DNA from: a virus
Length of the DNA stretch: 64,000 bases
IMG/VR virus record: IMGVR_UViG_3300025000_000061
Coordinates: 62,001-126,000 of that record
Direction: 5' to 3' (one strand)
The translations under genes and the position numbers were made by a program. Shown in pieces: positions 15,712 through 24,521 of this stretch (its first letter is position 1; each line of letters starts with the position of its first letter). A model generated the notes under the pieces. That model did not search any database. It saw only the letters and a list, made by a program, of their open reading frames with translations, and was not told the DNA's origin.

Positions 15712-16644
15712 GTGGAAAAACCAAAACTAATTTGCCTCGTTGGATTACCAGCATCAGGCAAGTCATTTTATGCAAAACAATTAGCAGAACAATATAGTGC
15801 AAAAATATACTCATCAGATCAATTAAGAATAGAAATGTTTAACGATGTTAATGAATGTGATAGAAATGAAGAATTATTTAAGGAATTAAAATTAAGAGTA
15901 AAAAGTAGTTTATCTAAAGGTGAAAATGTTATTTGGGATTCTACTAATATTTCATATAAAAAACGTAAAACAATATTAGAAGAAATGAGAAAATATAATT
16001 GTGATAATATATGTTATTTGATTGCTACTCCATATGAGAAATGTTTAGAACAAAACATACATAGAGAAAGAAAAGTGCCAGAGCATATCATTAGGAAAAT
16101 GTATATGAATATTAATATACCTCAGACATATGAAGGATTTAATGAAATTAATATTATTTATAATACAAATAATATGATGTTTGATGTAAAAGAATTATTA
16201 TATTCATTAGATTTTATAGATCAAGACAATCAATATCACACATTAACAATCGGAAGACATTGTAGAAAATGTGCTGATAACATTAAAAATATGATGTATT
16301 ATAATAAAATAGTTAATGAAAATTGTGAAAATTTATATTTAGCAGGTTTATTACATGATATAGGTAAATGTTTCTGTAAATCATTTAAGAATAGTAAAGG
16401 CGAAATTACTGAAAATGCTACATATTATCAACATCATTTAGTATCTGCTTATGATAGTTTGTTTTATTTAAAAGATTTAGGTGTGAGTAAAGATGATATA
16501 TTAGAAATTACTAATTTAATTCAATGGCATATGAGATTATTTAATGAAACTGAAAAATCTAAAAAGAAATTTATTAGTATGACTAGTCAAGGATTTTATA
16601 ATGATCTATTGTTATTGCACAAGGCCGATATTAATGCAAAATAA
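15712..16644 (+). CDS. 5' polynucleotide kinase fused to HD phosphohydrolase
   Basis: 310 residues with two domains. Residues 1-155 form a Pnkp/T4-Pnk-like P-loop kinase: GLPASGKS (11-18), SSDQLRIEMF, WDSTNISYKKR (lid and substrate region) and a RERKVPEHII segment. Residues 175-310 are an HD-superfamily phosphohydrolase: HTLTIGRHCRK, LLHDIGK with His215-Asp216, YYQHHLVSAY and IQWHMRLF. T4 Pnk pairs its kinase with a different phosphatase fold, so an HD domain here probably plays the 3'-end or 2',3'-cyclic phosphate-removing role, which would make RNA ends ready for the ligase at 13972. GTG start behind AAGGAG. Confidence 0.88.
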   Translation: MEKPKLICLVGLPASGKSFYAKQLAEQYSAKIYSSDQLRIEMFNDVNECDRNEELFKELKLRVKSSLSKGENVIWDSTNISYKKRKTILEEMRKYNCDNICYLIATPYEKCLEQNIHRERKVPEHIIRKMYMNINIPQTYEGFNEINIIYNTNNMMFDVKELLYSLDFIDQDNQYHTLTIGRHCRKCADNIKNMMYYNKIVNENCENLYLAGLLHDIGKCFCKSFKNSKGEITENATYYQHHLVSAYDSLFYLKDLGVSKDDILEITNLIQWHMRLFNETEKSKKKFISMTSQGFYNDLLLLHKADINAK

Positions 16645-16647
16645 TAG

Positions 16648-16676
16648 TTGACAATATATTAATAGAATGATAAAAT
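16648..16676 (+). promoter_or_regulatory. sigma-70-type promoter, GAATGA class
   Basis: TTGACA 16648-16653, 17-base spacer ending ATTAATAGAATGA, TAAAAT 16671-16676. Starts the transcript of the AUA-initiated gene at 16706. Confidence 0.78.
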
Positions 16677-16705
16677 AATAATAAATAAAAAGGGAGGTTA
16701 ATCTT

Positions 16706-17755
16706 ATAAAAACGAACATATTTATACCTAAAACTATCAAAGTAGGTTTTCAAAATCGTAATGATACATACACAAAGAAACTAGCATACGTTATCTATTA
16801 TGATCAAAAAGGCAAATTAAGGAAAGAAGTTAGCTGGAACGGCTGGAGGGATAATAAAATTGAACCACAAGAATTTGTCAATGAACCAATTTCAGGATTT
16901 GTATTAAATAAAAAAGCAGGAGATTATTCTACTCATTGGAATCATCGACAAGCATATTGTAGAGTATATGACATCAGGGACTTCGAATTTGAAATTACAA
17001 TAGAAAATCTTTTATATATCCTAGAAAACACTTCATCAATTAAAGGGAAAGGATTAGAAGGAGAATTTGTTTATGGATGGGACGGAAAGGATTTATTATT
17101 AATTCCTTGTGATTCACCTGATTATAAAGAAATGGTTAAACTTAACAATTTAAGACATGAAAAGAAAAAGTTTGATAGTAAGAATATGATTTTAGGTGCA
17201 ACATATAAAAATAATAAAAATAATGAATTAATTTATTTAGGAAGATTTTATGAAAGAAATGGTGACAATAAAGAATCAAAATCATACTTCTTTTATGACA
17301 GAAATTCAAAATATAATTATTATAAAGTTACTACTATTAAATCTTTGACAGGAAATATAATTGATATAGTAGATGAAAATTGTATTGAAGATTATTCTAA
17401 TTTAATGGATGAATTATTAAAAAGTAATTATTATTCTACTAGAGAACAGAAATATGATGAATATATGAATTATACATTAATTGAATTTAAAGAAAGTTTA
17501 AATAAACATGCATATTCATATCATAGATACTATGTTCAAGTTGAAGATAAATATGTAAAATATCATATAGAAAGATATAGAGGTTATAGTTATTATAATA
17601 GTGATTATAAATATAATGTTTATGCATTAAGCAAAGGACACAAGGATGAAGTAATTATTAGAGATGCATCAATAGAACAAGTATTCAATAAAATAAAACC
17701 TAAATATTTAGTTACATATGATAAAAATAAAAATATAATTAAGGAGTGGAAGTAA
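16706..17755 (+). CDS. conserved phage protein of unknown function, AUA start
   Basis: The coding frame is open and protein-like for 142 codons upstream of the first in-frame ATG (17132). It begins at ATA 16706, 8 bases after AGGGAGG (16691-16697). The result is 349 residues. The N-terminal segment (FIPKTIKVGFQNRNDTYT, KLAYVIYYDQKGKLRKE, YSTHWNHRQAYCRVYD, GKGLEGEFVYGWDGKDL) belongs to a family I recall from many Firmicute phages, always without known function. The C-terminal 180 residues are Tyr/Lys/Asn-rich and variable. This is the clearest AUA-start case, because a promoter, ribosome binding site and conserved N-terminus all agree. Confidence 0.82.
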   Translation: MKTNIFIPKTIKVGFQNRNDTYTKKLAYVIYYDQKGKLRKEVSWNGWRDNKIEPQEFVNEPISGFVLNKKAGDYSTHWNHRQAYCRVYDIRDFEFEITIENLLYILENTSSIKGKGLEGEFVYGWDGKDLLLIPCDSPDYKEMVKLNNLRHEKKKFDSKNMILGATYKNNKNNELIYLGRFYERNGDNKESKSYFFYDRNSKYNYYKVTTIKSLTGNIIDIVDENCIEDYSNLMDELLKSNYYSTREQKYDEYMNYTLIEFKESLNKHAYSYHRYYVQVEDKYVKYHIERYRGYSYYNSDYKYNVYALSKGHKDEVIIRDASIEQVFNKIKPKYLVTYDKNKNIIKEWK

Positions 17756-17757
17756 AC

Positions 17758-18186
17758 ATGTTAAACAAACAAAATATAAATGATGAAAAGATTATGCAGT
17801 TAAAATTTCAGATTCAAGAGAAGAAGAAAAGTTTAAAAACTAAGAAAAGATTTACACCTTTAACAAATTGTAATTTAGAATTGGATGGAGTAAGATATAA
17901 TATCCAAGTTCCGAACAAGGAAATATTAACTACTTTATTGGTTAAATTGAATATGTATAGGTTGTCTATTATTGATCCATATTTAGAATTAATAGATGAT
18001 TTTATTATTTCTGGATATACTGTTGATGAATGGATTAAGGATATTAAATTAAAATTGGAAATTTTGAGGTATGAGGAAGAGGATAGAAAGTTGAAGGAGT
18101 TAGAAAGGAAACTTCATCAATTGCTCAGTGTCGAAAAGAAAGTAGAATTAGAAATTGGTGAGATTGAAAGTTTAATTGGTGAATAG
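17758..18186 (+). CDS. hypothetical protein with C-terminal coiled coil
   Basis: 142 residues from ATG 17758. A longer GTG version would start inside the ribosome binding site AAGGAGTG. The middle (LDGVRYNIQVPNKEILTTLLVKLN) is beta then helix, and the last 45 residues are a charged coiled coil. Function not known. Confidence 0.76.
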   Translation: MLNKQNINDEKIMQLKFQIQEKKKSLKTKKRFTPLTNCNLELDGVRYNIQVPNKEILTTLLVKLNMYRLSIIDPYLELIDDFIISGYTVDEWIKDIKLKLEILRYEEEDRKLKELERKLHQLLSVEKKVELEIGEIESLIGE

Positions 18187-18199
18187 TAAATAAATAAAT

Positions 18200-18247
18200 T
18201 ATACCATATAGGGTATGATAATAAATAAACATACCTTATATAGTATA
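18200..18247 (+). repeat. 18-bp palindrome with wobble pairs
   Basis: TATACCATATAGGGTATG and CATACCTTATATAGTATA pair over 18 positions with two G-U-compatible mismatches around a 12-base loop. The preserved RNA pairing suggests selection at the RNA level. Confidence 0.6.
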
Positions 18248-18269
18248 AAATCAAATGAGGTGAATTGAT

Positions 18270-19013
18270 ATAGATAATAATATTGATGGATATGCAAAAT
18301 TAATTACTAATCAAAAAGGTGAGTTATTATCTATTATTGAATTAAATTGTAATAATAAAGCATTTCAACAATATTTAGAGGATTCTCCAATAGAATATTT
18401 TAAGGATATAGAATATGATAATAAAAATTCTGCCATTTTAATAACATTTAAATTTAAAAGTGAAATATCATATTCTTATGAGGGCATAGAAGAGTATGAA
18501 GATTGGGTAGAAATAATTGATGAAATATTATTAGAATCTAATTATAAAGATAAGATTATTAATAATGTGAAAGAGTTATTAAATATTTTAACAAGTATTA
18601 AAAACAATACAATTGTATTTCAAAATAATTATTATGAATATAATAATTATTATTTTGAAACAGCAGGAGAGTTAGAGAAATATATTTATGAACAACTTTA
18701 TGATTTTATAAATGATTATGAAGAATATTTTGAAGATGACGATATAATAAATGTGAAATTACATAATGAAATAATGGATTATATTAATAATTATAATTTT
18801 TATTTTAAACCTATTGATATAGAATTAACAGGAAACAATGGTGTAGATTATATTAAGATTACTCAAAATTATAATCAATTTAATAATAATACTGTTTTTA
18901 TTGAAATAGGTTATTGTTGTGTTGTTATTTTTAAGAAAGTTGTTCGTGTTGAGTTTTTGACAGGATTATTTAATAAGATTTTTGTTGAAGGTATTTTAAA
19001 TATTAATGAATAA
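18270..19013 (+). CDS. hypothetical protein with AUA start
   Basis: The only ATG/GTG/TTG start (GTG 18567) lies deep inside a continuous coding frame with no ribosome binding site. ATA at 18270 follows GAGGTGA by 6 bases and gives 247 residues. The protein is acidic and rich in Asn, Ile and Tyr. No domain is recognised. Confidence 0.7.
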   Translation: MDNNIDGYAKLITNQKGELLSIIELNCNNKAFQQYLEDSPIEYFKDIEYDNKNSAILITFKFKSEISYSYEGIEEYEDWVEIIDEILLESNYKDKIINNVKELLNILTSIKNNTIVFQNNYYEYNNYYFETAGELEKYIYEQLYDFINDYEEYFEDDDIINVKLHNEIMDYINNYNFYFKPIDIELTGNNGVDYIKITQNYNQFNNNTVFIEIGYCCVVIFKKVVRVEFLTGLFNKIFVEGILNINE

Positions 19014-19069
19014 AAACAATAGCAAATTTATGTTTCATTGTGAATTTAATAGAAGGAGGGAAAATTTTT

Positions 19070-19279
19070 ATGTACACTTATATTATATGTATGAAAAATG
19101 GCAAAGAATATAAAATCAAATGTGATTTTAATTTTAAAGATTTAATTGATAATATAATGTCGAAAAATCAAAATGAAATTAAACTATTACATTTTAATGT
19201 AGTAGATTCCAAAGATAGAATTGTTGCTATAATAGGTGGTGAGGTATCAAGTATTGAGTATTTTGTTAAAATTAATTAG
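19070..19279 (+). CDS. hypothetical small protein
   Basis: 69 residues from ATG 19070, correctly placed after AGAAGGAGGG. A longer frame from GTG 19040 would read through that site. The protein begins with beta strands (YTYIICMKNGKEYKIKCDFNF). Not recognised. Confidence 0.75.
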   Translation: MYTYIICMKNGKEYKIKCDFNFKDLIDNIMSKNQNEIKLLHFNVVDSKDRIVAIIGGEVSSIEYFVKIN

Positions 19280-19308
19280 TAAGATTAAAATGTTGTAGAA
19301 AATAATAG

Positions 19309-19337
19309 TTGACAAGATGGTATTAGAATGATAAAAT
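19309..19337 (+). promoter_or_regulatory. sigma-70-type promoter, GAATGA class
   Basis: TTGACA 19309-19314, 17-base spacer ending TTAGAATGA, TAAAAT 19332-19337. Serves the gene at 19376. Confidence 0.75.
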
Positions 19338-19375
19338 AATTATAAGTAAAAAAATAAAATGGAGGAATACATATT

Positions 19376-19732
19376 ATGAAAAAGAAAACTATGAGAGTTA
19401 ATATCCAAATGAAGGATGGTTCAGAACTTAAACAAGTTGATATATTTAAAAATAGAGAATTAGGAGATAGTATAGTTTCTACTAAATTAGAAATTGAAAA
19501 ATTGCTTAATTATGAGAATGATAAAAATGTATATTTTGGTGGGAAATATATTCAAGGTGGAATTATTCCCAAGCAAATAAGTAAGTATGAAATTATTGAA
19601 GATGAAAAAGAAATATCATTAGTATTGTTAAATTTTATTAAAGAAAATAATCATGTGTATAATTTTAATTCAAATGATGTAATGAATTTTATAATTGAGA
19701 ATAGACAAGAAATATTAAAAATATTGAGGTAA
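19376..19732 (+). CDS. hypothetical protein
   Basis: 118 residues behind ATGGAGGAA. A beta-rich N-terminal half and an acidic helical C-terminus. Single gene between a promoter and the palindrome at 19747. No family recognised. Confidence 0.75.
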   Translation: MKKKTMRVNIQMKDGSELKQVDIFKNRELGDSIVSTKLEIEKLLNYENDKNVYFGGKYIQGGIIPKQISKYEIIEDEKEISLVLLNFIKENNHVYNFNSNDVMNFIIENRQEILKILR

Positions 19733-19746
19733 ATTTAGAGTAGAAA

Positions 19747-19793
19747 ATACTATATTTAGTAATACATATTTAATAAAATACTAGATATAGTAT
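19747..19793 (+). repeat. 15-bp AT-rich palindrome
   Basis: ATACTATATTTAGTA and TACTAGATATAGTAT pair with one wobble-compatible mismatch around a 17-base loop. Closely related to the element at 2675. Confidence 0.58.
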
Positions 19794-19848
19794 TAATATA
19801 AATGCTGAATTTTATAATGAAATAATAATAAATTGGAGGGATATATTT

Positions 19849-21150
19849 TTGGAGTTAATTTATGAGACGGATAATGGAAAACTTGTTCATGGTGATAATA
19901 TTGAAGTAATGAAAGAATATGAAGATGATACATTTGATAGTGGTATTTCAGATTTTCCTTATGATTTAAAATTTATGGGTAAGAAATGGGATAATACAGG
20001 ATATTTTTATAAATGGTGCAAAGCAAGAGCAATTCAATTATATAGAATAATTAAACCAGGAGGATATGTTTGTATATTTGGTCATCCTAAGACAAATCAT
20101 AGAATGAAATGTGCTTTTGAAGATGCAGGATTTCAAATTGTAGAAGAAATTGACTGGATTTTTGGTACTGGATTTCCTAAGAATCAGGATATAGGAAAGT
20201 TGTTTGATAAAAAAGCAGGAAAAGAAAGAGAAATTATAGGTAAATATAAAACACCAGAAGGTGGTCAAATTTTATCTACTTATAATAATTGGCAAGATGA
20301 AGATTTAAAAAACGGAGAGCAAGAAAGAAGGATACCTAATATTACATTACCTACAACAGAACAAGCACAAAAATGGAACGGATGGAAAACGTCAGGTTTA
20401 AAACCAGCACATGAACCTATTACAGTATTTCAAAAACCATTAGAAGGCACATATATAAATAATATAAATATACATAATTGTGGTGCAATGAATATTGATG
20501 CTTGTAGAATTCCTACTTCACAAGATGATAAAGATATTATCAATGCAAAAGCATCTAAAAATCCAACAACTAACTATTCAGATAGTGAAAATAAAATATA
20601 TGGTGCATATGCAGAAGATAAATCAATGCCAGCAAATGAGATAGGTAGATTTCCAGTTAATATTATTCTTGATTCTTTTATGGGAGAAATATTAGATGGT
20701 CAAAGTGGGATTACAAAAAGTGGAAAAGTAAAAGAAAATAAAAATGCATACGAAGGTAAATCTAATACAGGATTTTTAAGAGGGATTACTACAATGCAAA
20801 ATCAACATGGAGATTCAGGTGGTGCGAGTAGATTTTTCTTAAAGATTGATACAGATGATTTTGTACCATTTTATTATTGTGGGAAAGCAACTAAAAAAGA
20901 AAAGGGTGAAGGGAATACTCATGTTACTGTTAAACCTAAACAATTAATTAAATGGTTAATAAAATTAGTTACTCCTATTGATGGTAAAACAATTGATATT
21001 ACAGCAGGAAGTGGAACGCATGGATTAAGTTGTGAAGAATTAAATAAAGAAGAAGGATATAATTTAAAATGGATTAATATTGAGTTGTTGAATACTGAGA
21101 AAGAACCATACTGTGAAATTGCAAAAAATAGGATTAAAAGTGTAATATAA
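19849..21150 (+). CDS. DNA amino-methyltransferase (beta class)
   Basis: 433 residues, TTG start behind TTGGAGGGA. The catalytic motif IV region appears first (SDFPYDLKFMGKKWD, residues 34-48), with FGHPKTNHR and the TGFPKNQ segment following. The AdoMet-binding motif I is near the C-terminus (DITAGSGTHGLSCEEL). Motif IV before motif I is the beta-class order of N6-adenine and N4-cytosine methyltransferases. The usual DPPY is DFPY here and motif I reads TAGSGT rather than FAGSGT, so activity is likely but not certain. It opens the DNA-modification island. No partner restriction enzyme is visible, which fits a self-protection role. Confidence 0.87.
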   Translation: MELIYETDNGKLVHGDNIEVMKEYEDDTFDSGISDFPYDLKFMGKKWDNTGYFYKWCKARAIQLYRIIKPGGYVCIFGHPKTNHRMKCAFEDAGFQIVEEIDWIFGTGFPKNQDIGKLFDKKAGKEREIIGKYKTPEGGQILSTYNNWQDEDLKNGEQERRIPNITLPTTEQAQKWNGWKTSGLKPAHEPITVFQKPLEGTYINNINIHNCGAMNIDACRIPTSQDDKDIINAKASKNPTTNYSDSENKIYGAYAEDKSMPANEIGRFPVNIILDSFMGEILDGQSGITKSGKVKENKNAYEGKSNTGFLRGITTMQNQHGDSGGASRFFLKIDTDDFVPFYYCGKATKKEKGEGNTHVTVKPKQLIKWLIKLVTPIDGKTIDITAGSGTHGLSCEELNKEEGYNLKWINIELLNTEKEPYCEIAKNRIKSVI

Positions 21151-21154
21151 AAAT

Positions 21155-21217
21155 ACATATAACTATACATATAACTATATGTAGTATGTATTATAATTTT
21201 AAACTACTACATATAGT
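21155..21217 (+). repeat. 13-bp palindrome preceded by a 12-bp tandem repeat
   Basis: ACATATAACTAT occurs twice in tandem from about 21155, running into ACTATATGTAGTA (21174-21186), whose exact reverse complement is at 21205-21217. It lies between the methyltransferase and QueD genes. Confidence 0.6.
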
Positions 21218-21282
21218 AAAAAATCATTACAAATTCGCAGTTTTATTCAAAATATTATCACAAAAAAGGAGAAATTAAATTT

Positions 21283-21696
21283 ATGTATTCAATTCAATCA
21301 GAAATAACATTTAATTCAGCTCATTTCCTACAAAATTATAAAGGTAAATGTAGTACAATTCATGGTCACAATTGGAAAGTTATAGCAGAAGTGCAATCAG
21401 AAAAATTACATAATGATATGGTTATGGATTTTAAGGAATTAAAAAATTATTTAAAAGAGATAGAAAAATTATTTGATCATAAATTAATTATTAAAAAAGA
21501 CAGTCTAAAAGATAATACTATTCAATGTTTAAAAGATGAAGGTTTTGAATTGGCAATTGTTGATTTTAATACAACAGCTGAAAATTTTGCAAAACATATC
21601 TATTACATATTAAAAAATAAATATAATTTAAATGTAAGGAAAGTAAATATATATGAAACTGAAAATAATAAAGCATCTTATTGGGAAGGAAATTAA
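21283..21696 (+). CDS. queD: 6-carboxy-5,6,7,8-tetrahydropterin synthase (QueD)
   Basis: Converts dihydroneopterin triphosphate to 6-carboxytetrahydropterin in 7-deazaguanine synthesis. 137 residues, normal length. The zinc ligands His14, His27 and His29 (SAHFL and HGHNW) and the catalytic Cys23 (GKCSTIHGH) are all present, as is the C-terminal IYETENNKASYW segment. It sits at the head of a queD-queE-queC run with 3-base gaps. No GTP cyclohydrolase I is seen in the window, so the host or another phage region must supply the first step. Confidence 0.93.
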   Translation: MYSIQSEITFNSAHFLQNYKGKCSTIHGHNWKVIAEVQSEKLHNDMVMDFKELKNYLKEIEKLFDHKLIIKKDSLKDNTIQCLKDEGFELAIVDFNTTAENFAKHIYYILKNKYNLNVRKVNIYETENNKASYWEGN

Positions 21697-21699
21697 ATT

Positions 21700-22338
21700 A
21701 TGAATGTAATTGAAAAATACATAAGTGTTGAAGGAGAGGGAATATTTCAAGGTTATCCAACTGTATTTATAAGATTTACAGGATGCAATTTAAAATGCTC
21801 ATATTGTGACAGTTTATATGCACATGATGTAGAAAATAGTAGTAAATATAAAATTACTAATATATTAAGTTATATATTAAAAACAAAAATAAAAAAAGTT
21901 ACACTAACTGGTGGAGAACCTTTATGTCAAGACAATATTTATAAATTAATTAATATATTACTATATAATAAAATTAATGTGAATATAGAAACTAATGGCT
22001 CTATATTAATAAACAATATAAATAATAATGCAGTTATAACTATGGATTACAAACTTCCATCAAGTAATATGGAATCATTTATGTTATTAGATAATTTAAA
22101 GTTACTTAAATTAGATGATGTATTAAAGTTTGTTTGCTCAGATGAAAATGATTTAAAAACTGCATTAAATATTATTAATAAATATACTCCACAATGCAAT
22201 ATATATTTTAGTCCTGTATTTAACACTATACAACCAAAAAGAATAGTTGAATTTATATTAGATAATAAATTATTTAATTGTAGAATGCAATTACAAATCC
22301 ATAAATATATTTGGGGCAAAGAAACGAGAGGTGTTTAA
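21700..22338 (+). CDS. queE: 7-carboxy-7-deazaguanine synthase (QueE)
   Basis: Radical-SAM enzyme that converts 6-carboxytetrahydropterin to CDG. 212 residues, with the QueE-type CX3CX2C cluster motif (Cys29, Cys33, Cys36 in FTGCNLKCSYCD), the preceding SVEGEGIFQGYPTVFIRF signature and the TLTGGEPLCQ AdoMet-binding loop. It follows queD after 3 bases and precedes queC by 3, so co-translation is likely. Confidence 0.94.
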   Translation: MNVIEKYISVEGEGIFQGYPTVFIRFTGCNLKCSYCDSLYAHDVENSSKYKITNILSYILKTKIKKVTLTGGEPLCQDNIYKLINILLYNKINVNIETNGSILINNINNNAVITMDYKLPSSNMESFMLLDNLKLLKLDDVLKFVCSDENDLKTALNIINKYTPQCNIYFSPVFNTIQPKRIVEFILDNKLFNCRMQLQIHKYIWGKETRGV

Positions 22339-22341
22339 TTT

Positions 22342-22980
22342 ATGAAAAATGACAAATGTGTTGTTGTATTATCAGGTGGTCAAGATTCAACAACTTGCTT
22401 ATTTTGGGCAATAAAAAATTTTAATTATGTTGAAGCAATAGGTTTTGATTATGACCAAAAACACAGGTTAGAACTTAGATGTGCAAAAGAAATATGTGAT
22501 AAACAAAGTATTAAATATACTGTACTTGATTTAAGTTTACTTAATCAGTTGACAATTAATGCACTTACAAGAGATGATATTATTCCTGAAATGGTAAATG
22601 GAAAATCTACTGCATTTGTAGATGGTAGAAATCTTCTTTTCTTAACTTTTGCTTCAATTTATGCAAAACAAAAAGGTATAAATAATATTATTACAGGTGT
22701 ATGCGAAACTGATTTTAGTGGGTACTCCGATTGCAGAGATATATTTATTAAATCATTAAATGTAACATTGAATTTAGCAATGGATTATAATTTTGTTATT
22801 CACACTCCTTTAATGTGGTTAAATAAAAAAGAAACATGGGAATTAGCAGATAAATTGGGATGTATTGATATTGTTAAAAATGAAACATTAACTTGTTATA
22901 ATGGAATTGTAGGAGATGGATGTGGTGAGTGTCCGGCTTGTAAATTGAGATTGAAAGGTTATGAAGAATATTTAAAATGA
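22342..22980 (+). CDS. queC: 7-cyano-7-deazaguanine synthase (QueC)
   Basis: ATP-dependent enzyme that converts CDG to preQ0. 212 residues. SGGQDST at 11-17 is the PP-loop, YDQKHRLEL and VDGRNLLFL are family motifs, and the C-terminal zinc site uses the four cysteines in CYNG and CGECPAC. It completes preQ0 synthesis from the queD and queE products. No QueF-like gene is seen, so preQ0 itself or a derivative made elsewhere is the probable DNA base. Confidence 0.95.
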   Translation: MKNDKCVVVLSGGQDSTTCLFWAIKNFNYVEAIGFDYDQKHRLELRCAKEICDKQSIKYTVLDLSLLNQLTINALTRDDIIPEMVNGKSTAFVDGRNLLFLTFASIYAKQKGINNIITGVCETDFSGYSDCRDIFIKSLNVTLNLAMDYNFVIHTPLMWLNKKETWELADKLGCIDIVKNETLTCYNGIVGDGCGECPACKLRLKGYEEYLK

Positions 22981-23007
22981 TAAAATAAATAATATTGATT
23001 AAAATAG

Positions 23008-23037
23008 TTGACAAATATATTAATATTGTGTTAAAAT
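23008..23037 (+). promoter_or_regulatory. sigma-70-type promoter
   Basis: TTGACA 23008-23013, 17 bases, TTAAAAT 23031-23037. It separates the que genes from the DUF6884/transglycosylase unit. Confidence 0.7.
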
Positions 23038-23065
23038 AAATCAACAAATAAAATATAGAAAGGAA

Positions 23066-23491
23066 ATGAAACTGATTAAAATTGCATTAATTAGTTGTAC
23101 AAAGTTAAAACAAACATATCAATGCGAAGCACAAGAAATGTATTTACCATCACAATTATTTAAAAAAGCATCTTACTATATCAAACAACAGAATTATAAT
23201 AATTGGTTTATACTTTCTGCAAAATATGGTTTACTTAATCCTAGTGATTTAATTGAATCATATGATTTAACTCTAAATAATATGAAATCAATAGAAGTTA
23301 AAAAATGGTCGCAAAAAGTATTTAATCAGTTAATTAATTATGATATTTATGAAATTGATTTTTATGCTGGTGAAAAATACAGAAAATATCTTATTTCATT
23401 ATTAGAACAAAGAAATATTATATGTAATATCCCATTAAAAGGATTAGGTATAGGTCAACAATTAAAATTTTATAAGGAGGCAATAATATGA
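23066..23491 (+). CDS. DUF6884 family protein
   Basis: 141 residues. ISCTKLKQTYQCEAQEMYL, SQLFKKASYYIK, WFILSAKYGLL, YDLTLNNM and the final LKGLGIGQQLKFY match the pattern I associate with DUF6884. Its place between QueC and the transglycosylase suggests a role in 7-deazaguanine DNA modification, but the biochemical function is not known to me. The ATG at 23066 is only about 1-2 bases from GAAAGGA, so the CTG at 23072 could be the true start. Confidence 0.75.
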   Translation: MKLIKIALISCTKLKQTYQCEAQEMYLPSQLFKKASYYIKQQNYNNWFILSAKYGLLNPSDLIESYDLTLNNMKSIEVKKWSQKVFNQLINYDIYEIDFYAGEKYRKYLISLLEQRNIICNIPLKGLGIGQQLKFYKEAII

Positions 23492-23709
23492 AAATTAATA
23501 ACAAATGGAAAATAAATAAAGGTGATGATGTGACAATTAAAGCACAGGGTATTACTGTAAAAGGAGATGTTTTATCAGCAGAATATTATGAAGATGGTGG
23601 ATGGTATATTGAATTAATTAATGCTAATGTCCCTGGTGGATATAGTTATTATAAACAAAAATATGATGGTGGAAATGTAGTGAATGTTCAAAAGATGGTG
23701 ATTAATTGA
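23488..23709 (+). CDS. hypothetical beta-rich small protein
   Basis: 73 residues, ATG overlapping the end of the DUF6884 gene, behind AAGGAGG. It looks like a small all-beta domain (KGDDVTIKAQGITVKGDV, GGWYIELINANVPGG). It is sandwiched in the modification unit, so an accessory or DNA-binding role is possible. Not recognised. Confidence 0.72.
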   Translation: MKINNKWKINKGDDVTIKAQGITVKGDVLSAEYYEDGGWYIELINANVPGGYSYYKQKYDGGNVVNVQKMVIN

Positions 23710-24515
23710 TTTTATATGTGTCAAAAACAAATGATAAATTAAACACAAAAGAATTAAATACTGAATTTCTTTCTGAATATTTATGTTTAAATCCTAAATA
23801 TAATGTATCTATTAAAAATCCAAATGTTAAAGTATTACTAGATTCTGGTGCTTTCCAAGATAAAGAAAAAGAAAAAAGATTGTCTTTACAAGAAGCATTA
23901 AATAGACAGTTAAATTTTGAAAAAAAAGTAGGTTTTATATCTGAACGTATCGTTGCCTATGATTATATAGGCAACGTAAAAGAAACTATAGAAGCAAATA
24001 AATTCTTAGTAGAAAAGAGAGAAGAATTAGAACCAAGACAATTAGTATTAATGATTCAAGGAAATACTACACATGATTACATACATTGTTTAGTAGAAAC
24101 TTTATTAATAACGAAATCAGAAGATTGTATAGGATTTGGTGGAGTTGCATTGGCTGGTAGAGAAAATAATACTAAATTTAAATTATTAGATGCATTTAAA
24201 ATTGGATTGCCGATAATTTATAATAGTGGGATAAAAAACATACATATCTTTGGAGTGGGTAGTTTTACAGTATTAAAAGAGATTACTAATATAAAAAACA
24301 TATTTAAACAGTTATATATTGATACTGATGAATTAAATATAAGTTGTGATACTGCTGCTTTTGAAATTAGATCGACAATGGGAAGTGTGATAAATTTAGA
24401 AGAAGAGAAATGGGAAAAGGTTTATACAAAAGCACAAAAATACATAAATTATCATCCAGCAGATTTAACTATAGAAAATATTAATAAAGCATTACAAATT
24501 ATAAGTAAAATATAA
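23706..24515 (+). CDS. DpdA-like DNA-guanine transglycosylase (TGT superfamily)
   Basis: Predicted to exchange guanine in DNA for preQ0 or a related 7-deazaguanine. The 269-residue protein carries DSGAFQ at 46-51, the counterpart of the DSGGFQ motif of tRNA-guanine transglycosylases. It also has the barrel-like segments RIVAYDYIGN, GFGGVALAGR and IHIFGVGS, and SCDTAAFEIRS near the end. It is shorter than tRNA-acting TGTs, as are phage DpdA proteins. Linkage to queD, queE and queC is the known context for phage 7-deazaguanine DNA modification. TTG start overlaps the previous stop. A tRNA substrate cannot be excluded from sequence alone. Confidence 0.82.
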   Translation: MILYVSKTNDKLNTKELNTEFLSEYLCLNPKYNVSIKNPNVKVLLDSGAFQDKEKEKRLSLQEALNRQLNFEKKVGFISERIVAYDYIGNVKETIEANKFLVEKREELEPRQLVLMIQGNTTHDYIHCLVETLLITKSEDCIGFGGVALAGRENNTKFKLLDAFKIGLPIIYNSGIKNIHIFGVGSFTVLKEITNIKNIFKQLYIDTDELNISCDTAAFEIRSTMGSVINLEEEKWEKVYTKAQKYINYHPADLTIENINKALQIISKI

Positions 24516-24521
24516 ATCAAC

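Noticed and set aside
18265-18267. TTG start for the gene at 18270
   Set aside because: It is in a different frame from the coding sequence; ATA 18270 is the only in-frame candidate with correct spacing.
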